DNA of 20,664 nucleotides from Thermoleophilia bacterium (GCA_025935275.1 JAICVP010000007.1:1-20664); one strand, 5' to 3'; positions 5,251 through 13,488 are shown, counted from the first letter of the stretch. Numbers and translations: made by a program. The notes: generated from the letters alone by a model not told the origin.

Positions 5251-6660
5251 ATGATCGACACCCTTCGCCTCACGGCCGAACAGGCGGCCGGCCTCCTCGA
5301 GTCAGGGGAGCTCTCGGGCGACGAGCTCGCCGGTACCTACGTCGAGGCGATCGGTGAGCGCGACCCCGAGCTCCACGCCTACCTGCACGTCGTTGGGGAG
5401 CCCGGAAACGGCGTCCCCATTGCGCTCAAGGACAACATCACCACGCGTGGCGTCCCGACCACCGCCGGCTCTCGGATTCTCGAGGGCTACGTACCCGTCT
5501 TCGACTCCACCGTCGCCACCCGCGTGAAGGAGGCCGGGCTCCCGCTCATCGGCAAGACCAACCTCGACGAGTTCGCGATGGGCTCGTCCACCGAGAACTC
5601 GGCCTACGGCCCGTCCCGGAACCCGTGGGATCCCGAGCGTGTGCCCGGGGGTTCGTCCGGCGGCACCGCTGCCGCAGTTGCGGGCGGGCTCGCGCCCTGG
5701 GGCCTCGGCTCGGATACTGGCGGGTCGATCAAGCAGCCCGCGTCGCTTTGCGGCCTCGTCGGCCTGCGCCCCACGTACGGGACGGTCTCGCGCTACGGCA
5801 TCGTCGCCTTCGCGTCGAGCCTCGACCAGGTCGGCCCGATCACCAAGACCGTCCGCGACTGCGCACGCCTCTACGCGACGATCGCGGGCCGCGACGCCTG
5901 CGACTCGACCACGGTCGAGCTGCCGGAGGCCGTTGCCGTCCCGGACGCCGAGGACCTCAAGGGCATCCGCATCGGGATCCCCAAGGAGCTGAACGAGGCC
6001 GAGGGGATCGAGCCCGGCGTGAGCGCTGCGGTCGCCAAGGCGATCGAGCTCGCCGAGAGCCTCGGCGCGGAAGTAGGAGAGTGCCGCCTACCGCGTTCCG
6101 TCGACTATGGCCTCGCCTGCTACTACCTCGTCGCGCCGGCGGAGGCGAGCTCGAACCTCGCCCGCTACGACGGCGTGCGCTACGGCTTTCGCGCGGCCGG
6201 CGACGGCGACCTCACCGCGCTCTACTCACGGACGCGCTGGGAGGGTTTCGGCCCCGAGCCTCGCCGGCGGATCCTCATCGGGACGTACGCGCTCTCCGCG
6301 GGCTACTACGACGCCTTCTACGGCCAGGCGCAGAAGGTGCGCACGGTCATCGCCCAGGAGCACGCCGCCGCCTTCGAGGACTATGACCTTCTGCTCAGCC
6401 CGACCAGCCCGACGGTGGCCTTCAAGGTGGGGGACAAGGCCGAGAACCCACTGGCCATGTACCTCTCCGACCTGCTCACGATCCCGTCCAACATGGCCGG
6501 GCTGCCCGGTCTCTCGATCCCGTGCGGCCTCTCCGAAGGGCTGCCCGTCGGCCTCCAAATCCTCGGCCCGCAGTTCTCGGAAAACCTGATGTTCCGCGCA
6601 GGCCACGCGCTCGAGCAGGCAATCGCGTTCGACTTCGTCCCGGAGCGGCTCCGTGCCTGA
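5251..6660 (+). CDS. gatA: aspartyl/glutamyl-tRNA amidotransferase subunit A (amidase)
   Basis: 469 aa, normal for GatA. This subunit releases ammonia from glutamine for transfer to Glu-tRNA(Gln) or Asp-tRNA(Asn). The amidase-signature catalytic triad is complete: Lys60 in VPIALKDNI, cis-Ser135 in VPGGSSGGTAAAVAGG, and Ser159 in GSDTGGSIKQPA. LVGLRPTYGTVSRYGIVAFASSLDQ and the C-terminal GLPVGLQILGP are also present. The ATG at 5251 is chosen over an in-frame GTG at 5230, because AGGA lies upstream and MIDTLRLTAEQ matches the usual start. It is separated from gatC by 100 nt and overlaps the gatB start by 8 nt. Confidence 0.97.
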   Translation: MIDTLRLTAEQAAGLLESGELSGDELAGTYVEAIGERDPELHAYLHVVGEPGNGVPIALKDNITTRGVPTTAGSRILEGYVPVFDSTVATRVKEAGLPLIGKTNLDEFAMGSSTENSAYGPSRNPWDPERVPGGSSGGTAAAVAGGLAPWGLGSDTGGSIKQPASLCGLVGLRPTYGTVSRYGIVAFASSLDQVGPITKTVRDCARLYATIAGRDACDSTTVELPEAVAVPDAEDLKGIRIGIPKELNEAEGIEPGVSAAVAKAIELAESLGAEVGECRLPRSVDYGLACYYLVAPAEASSNLARYDGVRYGFRAAGDGDLTALYSRTRWEGFGPEPRRRILIGTYALSAGYYDAFYGQAQKVRTVIAQEHAAAFEDYDLLLSPTSPTVAFKVGDKAENPLAMYLSDLLTIPSNMAGLPGLSIPCGLSEGLPVGLQILGPQFSENLMFRAGHALEQAIAFDFVPERLRA

Positions 6661-8056
6661 GTGGGAACCGGTCATCGGACTCGAGATCCACGTGCAGCTG
6701 AAGACGCGGACGAAGATGTTCTGCGGTTGCGAGAACGTCTCGGGCGAGTCCGAGAACACGCGCACGTGCCCCGTGTGCCTTGCGCACCCCGGCACGCTCC
6801 CGGTCCCGAACAAGCAGGCGATCGAGTGGACGGTGAAGCTGGGCGTCGCGCTCGGCTGCGAGATCGCCTCGCGCGCGCTCTTCCACCGCAAGAACTACTT
6901 CTATCCCGATCTGCCGAAGGGGTACCAGATCTCCCAGTACGACATCCCGCTTTGTGCGGGCGGGAAGTTCGTCGTGCCCGGGCCAGACGGCGACCGTAAG
7001 ATCGGAATCGTGCGCGCGCACCTCGAAGAGGACGCGGCGAAGACCATTCACGTCGGGGGAAGCGGCGGCCGCATCGCCGGCGCCGAGTACTCCCTGGTCG
7101 ACTTCAACCGGGGTGGTACTCCCCTCGTCGAGATCGTCTCGGAGCCGGACGTGCACTCGGCCGACGAGGCGCGACGCTTTCTCCAGCTGCTGCGCCAGAC
7201 CGTCGTCGAGCTCGGCATCTCCGACGCCGAGATGGAGAAGGGCTCGCTTCGGTGCGATGCCAACGTCTCCGTCCGGGAGGCGGGCGAGACCGACTTTCGC
7301 ACGAAGACCGAGCTCAAGAACATGAACTCGTTCAAGTTCGTCGCGGACGGCATCGAGGCCGAGATCCGCCGCCAGGTCGAGATCTACGAGGCCGGGGGAG
7401 AGGTCGTGCAGGAGACGCTCCACTTCGACCCGGGCAGCGGGACGATCGCGCCTCTGCGCTCCAAGGAAGAGGCACACGACTACCGCTACTTCCCGGAGCC
7501 CGATCTCGTCCCCGTCGAGCCGTCCGTCGAGATGATCGCGGCGGCGATGGACGACATCGGCGAACTGCCCGCGGCGCGTATCCGCCGGCTCGAGACCGAA
7601 GTCGGCTTCGACCTCGCGGAGGGGCTCGTGTCGAGCGGCCGCGACCGACTGTACGAGCGAGTATCCGGCGACCGGCGTGCCGTGGCGAACGTCGTCATGA
7701 ACCAGCTGGCGGCGACCGGTGTCGATCCCGAGGCCGTGAACGGCACCGAGCTCGCCAAGCTGATCGCCGAGCGGGAGCGCATCCCGCGCGCAGCCTTCAC
7801 GGAAGCGCTTGAGCGCAGCGGCGACCCGGGCTTCTCCGCCGACGATTACCTCGGCGAGACGGCGATTTCGGACGCGTCCGAGCTGGATCCGGTGATCGAC
7901 AAGGTCCTGGCCGAGAACCAGGCTCAGGTCGAGACCTTCAGGGCCGGCAAGGAGGGCGTGCTCGGCTTCCTCGTCGGCCAGGTGATGAAGGAAACAGGCG
8001 GGAAGGCCGATGCCCGCGTCGTGAACGAGCGCCTGCGCGAGAAGATCTCGTCGTGA
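6653..8056 (+). CDS. gatB: aspartyl/glutamyl-tRNA amidotransferase subunit B
   Basis: 467 aa. GatB binds the misacylated tRNA, phosphorylates its side chain and accepts ammonia from GatA. Evidence is the N-terminal PVIGLEIHVQL, the zinc-site cysteines Cys24, Cys26, Cys39 and Cys42 (FCGC and TCPVC), the signature HRKNYFYPDLPKGYQISQY, LVDFNRGGTPLVEIVSEPD, and DYRYFPEPDL. The C-terminal GatB/YqeY helical domain, about residues 320-467, recognises tRNA. The GTG start lies inside the gatA end (8-nt overlap) and the stop overlaps the next gene as GTGA. With gatA and gatC it shows that Gln-tRNA and/or Asn-tRNA is made by transamidation in this organism. Confidence 0.97.
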   Translation: MPEWEPVIGLEIHVQLKTRTKMFCGCENVSGESENTRTCPVCLAHPGTLPVPNKQAIEWTVKLGVALGCEIASRALFHRKNYFYPDLPKGYQISQYDIPLCAGGKFVVPGPDGDRKIGIVRAHLEEDAAKTIHVGGSGGRIAGAEYSLVDFNRGGTPLVEIVSEPDVHSADEARRFLQLLRQTVVELGISDAEMEKGSLRCDANVSVREAGETDFRTKTELKNMNSFKFVADGIEAEIRRQVEIYEAGGEVVQETLHFDPGSGTIAPLRSKEEAHDYRYFPEPDLVPVEPSVEMIAAAMDDIGELPAARIRRLETEVGFDLAEGLVSSGRDRLYERVSGDRRAVANVVMNQLAATGVDPEAVNGTELAKLIAERERIPRAAFTEALERSGDPGFSADDYLGETAISDASELDPVIDKVLAENQAQVETFRAGKEGVLGFLVGQVMKETGGKADARVVNERLREKISS

Positions 8057-8541
8057 GCTCACCCGAGGCGAGCCGGCCCCGGTTCCACAAGAGCTACGGC
8101 ATCTGGGCGGCCGACGAAGGCGCGGGCCTGCTCGACTGGGACTGGGCCGCTGAACGGCTCGAGCGCGCGCACAACTACTGGGTCGCGAGCGCTTCGAGCT
8201 CCGGCCGCCCGCACGCGGCGCCGATCTGGGGCCTCTGGCTGGAAGGCGTCTTCTACTTCTCGACGGCCCGCGGCTCGCGTAAGGGCGTGAACTTGGCCGA
8301 GAACCCGTTCGCCGTCGTCCACCTGGAGAGCGGTGACGAGGTCGTGATCGTCGAGGGGCCGGTGCAGGAGGTGTCGGGGCGCAAGGAGCTCGACCGCCTC
8401 GCCGCCGCCTACGGCGAGAAGTACACGCTCGAGATCAGGTTCGAGGATCCCGGGTCGGTCGTCTATGCCCTTCGGCCCGAGCGCGCTTTCGCCTGGCGCG
8501 AGCAGGACTACCCAGAGAGCGCCACCCGCTTCACGTTCTAG
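8053..8541 (+). CDS. PPOX-class flavin/F420-dependent split-barrel protein
   Basis: 162 aa. The core HNYWVASASSSGRPHAAPIW, GVFYFSTARGSRKGVNLAEN and FAVVHLESGDEVVIVEGPV is the split barrel of pyridoxamine-phosphate-oxidase-like proteins. The TARGSRK...L segment resembles the phosphate-binding part of F420/FMN-binding actinobacterial members. A Trp-rich N-terminal extension (GIWAADEGAGLLDWDWA) precedes it. Catalytic activity is not known; family members reduce or oxidise small molecules. The GTG start overlaps the gatB stop as GTGA, so translation is coupled to gatB, but there is no known link to tRNA amidation. It is a distant paralogue of the truncated gene at the left end. Confidence 0.85.
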   Translation: MSSPEASRPRFHKSYGIWAADEGAGLLDWDWAAERLERAHNYWVASASSSGRPHAAPIWGLWLEGVFYFSTARGSRKGVNLAENPFAVVHLESGDEVVIVEGPVQEVSGRKELDRLAAAYGEKYTLEIRFEDPGSVVYALRPERAFAWREQDYPESATRFTF

Positions 8542-8590
8542 TACCCGTTCGAGTCTCCGGTCCCGCCGCGCCCGCGCCGATACGCGCTCC

Positions 8591-9454
8591 GTGGGCCGCT
8601 TTGCCTCCGCTTTCGCGTTTCTGGCCGTACTCGTGGTCGTGCTCGGCTCGGCCGGCTGCGGCGAGCGTTTCGACGAGCTTGGTGGCGGCTCGCCGCCCGG
8701 GCAGGACTCGGTCGCCGCGGACGCGCTGACCGCGCTCCAGGAGGCCGGGAGCGCGCACGTCGTCCTGGATGCGGACGGCGGCTCGATCTCGGGCACGAAC
8801 GCGCAGCTCAGGATTCACTTCGAAGGCGACATCTCGAGGTCGGCGCTCGTCGGAGACGCGCAGATCACATTCCCCGGAGGAACGCTCGGCGCGCGCGTGC
8901 TCTCGGATGAGCACGACCTCTACGTGCGGTTCATGGGCGCCTGGTATCACGAGGACGCAGGTGTGGAGGACGCGTTCGACGAGGCTGCCAAGAAGGACAG
9001 CGCGTTGCTCTCGCAGCTCACGACGCCCGCGGGCCTCGGCAGGCTCTTCACGAAGTTCTTCGAGGGCGAGATCGCGCAGGGCCCCAACCTCGGCGGCGCG
9101 CCCACCTGGGAGTTCGACGGCCGCATCCGGGCGGAGGCCTTCGCCGACCTCGTCGAGAAGGACGCCGGCATCGAGCTCTCGGCGAACGACCGAGCGCTCT
9201 TCGAGCAGGTGGCGGCCACGAGCCGGCTCGTCGTGGACGTCGGGCAGGAAGACGCGCTTCCCCGCAAGATCGAGCTCACGCTCGAGCCGCCCAAGGACCT
9301 GCAGTTCGACTCGGAGGAGCTCGAGTCGTCCGACGGCAATTTCTCGGTCACCGTCGAGCTCTCCGACTTCGGCGAAGACGTCTCCTTCAGCCCTCCGAAG
9401 GACGCGAAGCCGCTCGACGAGCTGTTCGGTCAGCTCTTCGGCGTGATGGGCTGA
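8591..9454 (+). CDS. LppX/LprG-like lipoprotein
   Basis: 287 aa from the GTG at 8591. Residues 4-22 are a hydrophobic signal ending in SAG-Cys23, a lipobox, so the mature protein would be anchored to the outer face of the membrane by a lipidated Cys. A Gly/Ser/Pro-rich linker follows. The rest fits the LppX/LprAFG half-barrel fold (AADALTALQEAGSAHVVLDAD, then repeated antiparallel strands such as LRIHFEGDIS and DLYVRFMGAWYHED). Mycobacterial members carry lipids or glycolipids across the cell envelope; that role here is inferred. The upstream frame extends into the preceding gene but is not plausible protein. The 3' end overlaps the leftward membrane-protein gene by 68 nt. Confidence 0.75.
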   Translation: MGRFASAFAFLAVLVVVLGSAGCGERFDELGGGSPPGQDSVAADALTALQEAGSAHVVLDADGGSISGTNAQLRIHFEGDISRSALVGDAQITFPGGTLGARVLSDEHDLYVRFMGAWYHEDAGVEDAFDEAAKKDSALLSQLTTPAGLGRLFTKFFEGEIAQGPNLGGAPTWEFDGRIRAEAFADLVEKDAGIELSANDRALFEQVAATSRLVVDVGQEDALPRKIELTLEPPKDLQFDSEELESSDGNFSVTVELSDFGEDVSFSPPKDAKPLDELFGQLFGVMG

Positions 9455-10082
9455 GCAAGACGCGCTCGCCGCTCGAGTAGAGGAAGCCGCCGTACAGGAG
9501 TAGGGCCGCTGCGGCGATGAAGCCCGCAGTGGGCGCGGCTCCGAGCCCGGCAACCGCGCTGCCCGCCGCGGCGACCGCCACCCCGGCCAGGATCAGCCCG
9601 TTGCCGACGGGTCGCCGGCGGATCGTCGCTAGCGCGATCACGACGACGGCCAGCGTTCCGAGCGAATTCCCGAGGATCGCGACGAGGCGGGCGGGCCAGA
9701 GCTCCAGGTGCTCCTGAGCTTCCGGAATCGACGTGCCCGTGACCGGCGCGGTCAAGGGCACGGCCACCGCGATCCCGACCGCAAGACCGGTATAGAGGAA
9801 GCTGACGGGGGCGGCCCAGCGCCGTCCGGAGAGCAGGAGCGAGCCGACGCCGAGGAGCGGTGCCGTGAGGAGGCCGCCGCAGAGGTAGTAGACCCGGAAA
9901 GCCCACTCGTCCCAGCCGGCGGCGGCCCCCCATGCGAGTGCCGCCGACGCCACCGCGTACGCAAGCAGCGAGGCCGCCCAGGCCGCGAGCTGCGGGGCGC
10001 GTCTCGTACGCCAACGGCCGAGGAGATCCCCGGCGAGCCGGAGCGCGAGGAGCGCGGCTGCGAATGCAAGCAGTGCTTCCAT
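9387..10082 (-). CDS. seven-TM integral membrane protein of unknown function
   Basis: 231 aa from the ATG at 10082. An in-frame ATG at 10100 would add six residues but sits against the divergent aminotransferase start. The sequence shows seven hydrophobic helices: MEALLAFAAALLALRLAG, AAWAASLLAYAVASAALAWG, VYYLCGGLLTAPLLGVGSLL, PVSFLYTGLAVGIAVAVPL, RLVAILGNSLGTLAVVVIAL, LILAGVAVAAAGSAVAGLG and AGFIAAAALLLYGGFLYSS. A short Arg-rich C-terminal tail follows and is probably cytoplasmic. I recognise no family or catalytic motif. The last roughly 22 codons overlap the end of the lipoprotein gene in antisense, and nothing between the two looks like a terminator. Confidence 0.7.
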   Translation of the reverse strand: MEALLAFAAALLALRLAGDLLGRWRTRRAPQLAAWAASLLAYAVASAALAWGAAAGWDEWAFRVYYLCGGLLTAPLLGVGSLLLSGRRWAAPVSFLYTGLAVGIAVAVPLTAPVTGTSIPEAQEHLELWPARLVAILGNSLGTLAVVVIALATIRRRPVGNGLILAGVAVAAAGSAVAGLGAAPTAGFIAAAALLLYGGFLYSSGERVLLSPSRRRADRTARRAASRPSEG

Positions 10083-10091
10083 GCCGTGAGT

Positions 10092-10097
10092 TAGTCT
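10092..10097 (+). promoter_or_regulatory. -10 element of a leaderless aminotransferase-serA transcript
   Basis: TAGTCT lies 8 nt before the ATG at 10106, with no Shine-Dalgarno sequence between. This is the actinobacterial leaderless layout (TAnnnT, 6-9 nt, start codon). No good -35 is visible. Confidence 0.4.
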
Positions 10098-10105
10098 CAT
10101 TGAAG

Positions 10106-11260
10106 ATGCCTGAGAAGCGCTACCTGGTGACTCCCGGGCCGACGCCGGTGCCTCCGGAGGTGCTCGCGGCAACGGCGGCGCCGATGATCCACCACCGGTC
10201 CCCCGACTTCCGCGGGACGCTCGAGCGCGTGACCGAGCGGCTGCAGCAGGTGTTCCGCACGGAGAACGAAATCGTGCACCTGACCTCGGCGGGAACGGGG
10301 GCGATGGAGTCGGTGTTCCAGAACCTGGTCTCGCCCGGCGATCCGGTGCTCGTGGTCTCGCACGGCTTCTTCGGGGAGCGCTTCGCCGCGCAGGCGGAGG
10401 TCTACGGCTGCAAGCTCACGCACCTCCGCTACGGCTGGGGCGAGTCGCCGAATCCCGATGAGGTCGGGGCGCAGCTCGAAAAGATGGGCGGCGCGAAGAT
10501 CGTCTTCCTGACGCACTCAGACACGTCTACCGGCGTCGTCTCCGACGTCCAGGCGGTTGCGGAGAGGATCTCCGGCTCGGACGGGCTCGTCGTCGTGGAC
10601 GCGATCTCGAGCCTCGCTGCTGTACCGCTCGAGACCGACGCCTGGGGGCTCGACGTCGTCATCACGAGCTCGCACAAGGCGCTCATGAGCCCGCCCGGGC
10701 TGGCGTTCGTGTCCGTTTCCGAGCTCGCGTTCGAGGCTTCCCGCTCTGCGACCTCCCCGCGCTATTACTTCGACTGGGAGCGCGCCCGCGCCGCCCAGGA
10801 GAAGGGGGAGAACCCCTTCTCGCCCGCGATCTCGCTCTTCCTCGGCGTGGACGTCGCGCTCGGGATGATCCTGGAGGAGGGCCTCGAGTCCGCCTACGAG
10901 CGTCACGTGCGCCTGGGGCGCGCCGCGCGCGCGGGTGTCAAGGCGATGGGTCTCGAGCTCTTCTCGCCGGACGAGGACCGCTCGGCAGTCGTGACCGCCA
11001 TCAAGATGCCGGAGGGAATCGACGGCGGCTCGATCGTGCTCTCGATGCGGGAGCGCTCCGGGGTGACGATCATCGGCGGCCAGGGCGAGTTGCGCGGGAA
11101 GATCGTCCGCTTCGGCCACATCGGCTACATCGACGTCTTCGACGTGACGACGGCGCTCACCGCGCTCGAGCTCGCCATGGTCGAGGCCGGCGCCGACGTC
11201 GAGCGCAGCGCGGCCGTGACTGCCGCGCACGAGGCGTACGCCGAGCCCGTTTCCGTGTGA
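10106..11260 (+). CDS. class V PLP aminotransferase (AGXT/SGAT type), probable phosphoserine or serine-glyoxylate aminotransferase
   Basis: 384 aa. Family features are the N-terminal LVTPGPTPVPPEV, HRSPDF, the phosphate-cup LTSAGTGAMES, the cofactor Asp165 in VVVDAISSL, and Lys191 in ITSSHKAL, the expected PLP Schiff-base lysine. GFGHIGYIDV near the C-terminus (here RFGHIGYIDV) is the typical final motif. Class V enzymes of this type use alanine, serine or phosphoserine as donor. The gene is translationally coupled to serA by a GTGA overlap and no separate serC-like gene is in the window, so a phosphoserine aminotransferase role is the best guess. Alanine/serine-glyoxylate transamination remains possible. 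The ATG at 10106 gives the normal N-terminus; the frame open upstream is shadow. Confidence 0.9.
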   Translation: MPEKRYLVTPGPTPVPPEVLAATAAPMIHHRSPDFRGTLERVTERLQQVFRTENEIVHLTSAGTGAMESVFQNLVSPGDPVLVVSHGFFGERFAAQAEVYGCKLTHLRYGWGESPNPDEVGAQLEKMGGAKIVFLTHSDTSTGVVSDVQAVAERISGSDGLVVVDAISSLAAVPLETDAWGLDVVITSSHKALMSPPGLAFVSVSELAFEASRSATSPRYYFDWERARAAQEKGENPFSPAISLFLGVDVALGMILEEGLESAYERHVRLGRAARAGVKAMGLELFSPDEDRSAVVTAIKMPEGIDGGSIVLSMRERSGVTIIGGQGELRGKIVRFGHIGYIDVFDVTTALTALELAMVEAGADVERSAAVTAAHEAYAEPVSV

Positions 11261-12837
11261 AGGTCCTGGTCCGGGAGCCGATCGCCGAGGCGGGGATCGA
11301 CCTCCTGCGGGAGCGCTTCGAGGTCGACGTCGACTCCGACGGCGACCTGGGCGCGCGGATCGGCGAGTACGACGCGATCATCATCCGCAGCGGCACCCAC
11401 CTGGACGCCGGCCTGATCGAGAAGGCGACGAACCTCAAGGTGATCGGGCGCGCGGGCGTGGGGATCGACAATGTCGACCTCGATGCGGCCTCGCGCCGTG
11501 GGATCGTCGTGGCCAACGCCCCCGAGTCCACCATCGTCTCGGCCGCGGAGCACACGCTCGGCCTTCTGCTCGGGCTCTCCCGCTCGATCCCCCAGGCGCA
11601 CGCCGCGTTGAAGGAAGGGCGCTGGGACCGCTCCCGCTTCGCCGGCCACGAGCTTGCCGGGAAGACGCTCGGGCTCGTCGGCTTCGGCCGCATCGGGCGG
11701 CAGGTGGCGCGTCTCGCGCGGGGCCTGGACATGCGCGTGCTCGCCTTCGATCCGTACGTGAGCCCCGAGCGATTCGCCGAGCTCGGGGTCGAGCGGATAG
11801 AGACGCTGCCGGAGCTCCTGGCCGCATCCGACTTCGCCTCGCTCCACCTGACGCTGACGGAGGACACGCAGGGGCTCGTGGGACGTGAGGAGCTCGCGGC
11901 CGCGAAGGACGGCATCAAGCTCGTGAACGCTGCGCGCGGCGAGCTGGTCGACGAGGAGGCGCTCGTGGAAGCGCTCCGCTCCGGCAAGGTCGCCGGGGCA
12001 GCGCTCGACGTCTTCGCCGAGGAGCCGTATTCGGGCCCGCTCCTCGAGCTGGACAACGTGGTCGTCACCCCGCACCTCGCCGCGTCGACCGAGGAGGCTC
12101 AGGACCGGGCGGGTGTGATCGTGGCCGAGCAGGTGGCCGCCGCCCTCGAGGGGCGCGTGGTCACGAACGCGGTCAACATCCCCGCCGTGGCCGCGGACGA
12201 GGTCGGCTTCCTCGGTCCCTTCCTGCCGCTCGCCGGGAAACTGGGTGCCCTGGCCGTCGAGCTGGCCGACTCGAGCCCCACGCGCCTCGACTTTGCCTAC
12301 CTCGGCGAGCTTGCCGAGCATGACACGCGGCTGCTCACCGTCGCCGCCTTGAACGGCGCCTTCCAGGGCCGCGTCGAGCAGGCCGTGAACTACGTGAACG
12401 CGCCTCTGCTTGCGGCCGAGCGGGGAATCGAGGTGACCGAGGAGCGCCGGCGCGCTTCCCGCGACTTCACCAGCCTCGTCCGCGTGACGGCGGTCGCCGG
12501 CGAGCAGGAGGTCGTCGTCGCCGGCACTCCAAGAGGTCGCGAGGCCGAGCCCCGGCTCGTGCGCGCGCTCGGCTACGAGATCGAGATCGACCTCGCGCCG
12601 TTCATGCTCTTCGCGGTGAACGACGACCAGCCCGGCCGCATCGGCCGGCTCGGCACGCTGCTCGGGGAAGCGCACGTCAACATCGCCAACATGGCCGTCT
12701 CGCGCCGCTCCCGCAGTGCGAAGGGCGCCCTCATGGCGCTCACGCTGGACAGCGTCCCAGTGGCCGAAGTGCTCGAACGCGTTGAGGCCGAGCCCGGCTT
12801 CACCGACGTCCGCTTCATCGATCTCTCCAAAACGTGA
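11257..12837 (+). CDS. serA: D-3-phosphoglycerate dehydrogenase
   Basis: 526 aa, the long (type I, mycobacterial-like) form. It oxidises 3-phosphoglycerate to 3-phosphohydroxypyruvate with NAD+, the first step of serine synthesis. Substrate-domain residues IIIRSGTHLD and GRAGVGIDNVD are followed by the Rossmann motif VGFGRIGRQVA (141-151) and the catalytic Arg227 (NAARGEL), Glu256 (FAEEP) and His273 (TPHLAAST). An allosteric-substrate-binding domain of about 120 residues comes next, and then a C-terminal ACT domain from about residue 450 (FAVNDDQPGRIGRLGTLL), which normally senses serine. The GTG start overlaps the stop of the preceding aminotransferase by 4 nt. A 163-nt gap with a hairpin follows. 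Confidence 0.97.
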   Translation: MKVLVREPIAEAGIDLLRERFEVDVDSDGDLGARIGEYDAIIIRSGTHLDAGLIEKATNLKVIGRAGVGIDNVDLDAASRRGIVVANAPESTIVSAAEHTLGLLLGLSRSIPQAHAALKEGRWDRSRFAGHELAGKTLGLVGFGRIGRQVARLARGLDMRVLAFDPYVSPERFAELGVERIETLPELLAASDFASLHLTLTEDTQGLVGREELAAAKDGIKLVNAARGELVDEEALVEALRSGKVAGAALDVFAEEPYSGPLLELDNVVVTPHLAASTEEAQDRAGVIVAEQVAAALEGRVVTNAVNIPAVAADEVGFLGPFLPLAGKLGALAVELADSSPTRLDFAYLGELAEHDTRLLTVAALNGAFQGRVEQAVNYVNAPLLAAERGIEVTEERRRASRDFTSLVRVTAVAGEQEVVVAGTPRGREAEPRLVRALGYEIEIDLAPFMLFAVNDDQPGRIGRLGTLLGEAHVNIANMAVSRRSRSAKGALMALTLDSVPVAEVLERVEAEPGFTDVRFIDLSKT

Positions 12838-12867
12838 GCCTCATGTGCCTGGGCGCCGCAGCCTCTC

Positions 12868-12884
12868 GCCGGGCGAAGCCCGGC
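12868..12884 (+). terminator. hairpin after serA
   Basis: GCCGGGC, GAA, GCCCGGC is a perfect 7-bp stem with a 3-nt loop, 30 nt after the serA stop. No T-tract follows, so termination here would be of the U-poor, high-GC type. The rest of the 163-nt gap (12838-13000) shows no gene. Confidence 0.45.
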
Positions 12885-12992
12885 TTCGGCGACGGCTTGC
12901 GCCGCTGGTGGCAGGATCCGGCGCTCGCGGCACTTGTCCGTGCTGAGCACTGTCCATCGCGCCGCTCGCTTGGCTCCTTGACCAGCGACGCA

Positions 12993-13012
12993 CCAGGCGC
13001 ATGAACGCCTGG
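12993..13012 (+). promoter_or_regulatory. hairpin with the deacylase start codon in its loop
   Basis: CCAGGCG (12993-12999) and CGCCTGG (13006-13012) form a perfect 7-bp stem. The 6-nt loop CATGAA carries the ATG at 13001. There is no Shine-Dalgarno sequence nearby. The arrangement could limit initiation, or present the start codon in the loop. Confidence 0.4.
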
Positions 13013-13486
13013 CCCGAGCCGGTCGAGCGCGTGGCGGACTACCTGCGCAAGGTCGCGGTCGAGTCGCGCGTGGAGGAGTTCCCGGCGGGGACGCTGACCG
13101 CCGAGGACGCGGCGAAGGCGGTCGGCTGTGATCTCGCGCAGATCGTGAAGTCACTCGTCTTCATCTGCGACGGAAAGCCGGTGCTCGTCATGATCGGCGG
13201 AGACCGGCGCGCCGACCGGACCAAGATCGAAGCGGCAGTGCCGTGCGAGAAGGCCAAGATCGCCGGCCCGGACGAGGTGCGCTCCGCGACGGGATTCGAT
13301 CCGGGTGCGGTCGCCCCGTTCCCGTTGCCGGAGATCCAGACCATCCTCGTCGACAACGAGCTGCTCCTGCACGAAGTCGTCTGGACCGGTGCCGGCTCGC
13401 ACCAGCACGTGCTCGCGATCGCCCCGTCGGACCTCGTCCGACTGACGCACGCGCGCTCCGTCGACGCCGTCGCCGAGGACGCGTAA
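13001..13486 (+). CDS. YbaK/EbsC (ProX-like) aminoacyl-tRNA deacylase family protein
   Basis: 161 aa, a single YbaK/EbsC domain. These stand-alone proteins remove wrong amino acids from tRNA in trans, for example Cys or Ala from tRNA(Pro). Visible family residues are the catalytic-region Lys50 in IVKSLVF, LVMIGGDRRADRTKIEAA, SATGFDPGAVAPFPL and the C-terminal GAGSHQHVLAI. The sequence is closest in style to the broad YbaK/ProX group, and the target amino acid cannot be read from it. The ATG at 13001 lies in a hairpin loop without a ribosome binding site. The next gene has its own -10-like element. Confidence 0.9.
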   Translation: MNAWPEPVERVADYLRKVAVESRVEEFPAGTLTAEDAAKAVGCDLAQIVKSLVFICDGKPVLVMIGGDRRADRTKIEAAVPCEKAKIAGPDEVRSATGFDPGAVAPFPLPEIQTILVDNELLLHEVVWTGAGSHQHVLAIAPSDLVRLTHARSVDAVAEDA

Positions 13487-13488
13487 CC

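Noticed and set aside
6476..8062. Long minus-strand open frame (about 528 codons) opposite gatB
   Set aside because: It mirrors gatB exactly, a usual effect of GC-rich third positions. Its product is rich in Arg/Leu/Asp repeats with no domain.
11125..12675. Long minus-strand open frame (about 516 codons) opposite serA
   Set aside because: Antisense shadow of a gene with complete catalytic motifs on the plus strand; no start signal or family resemblance.
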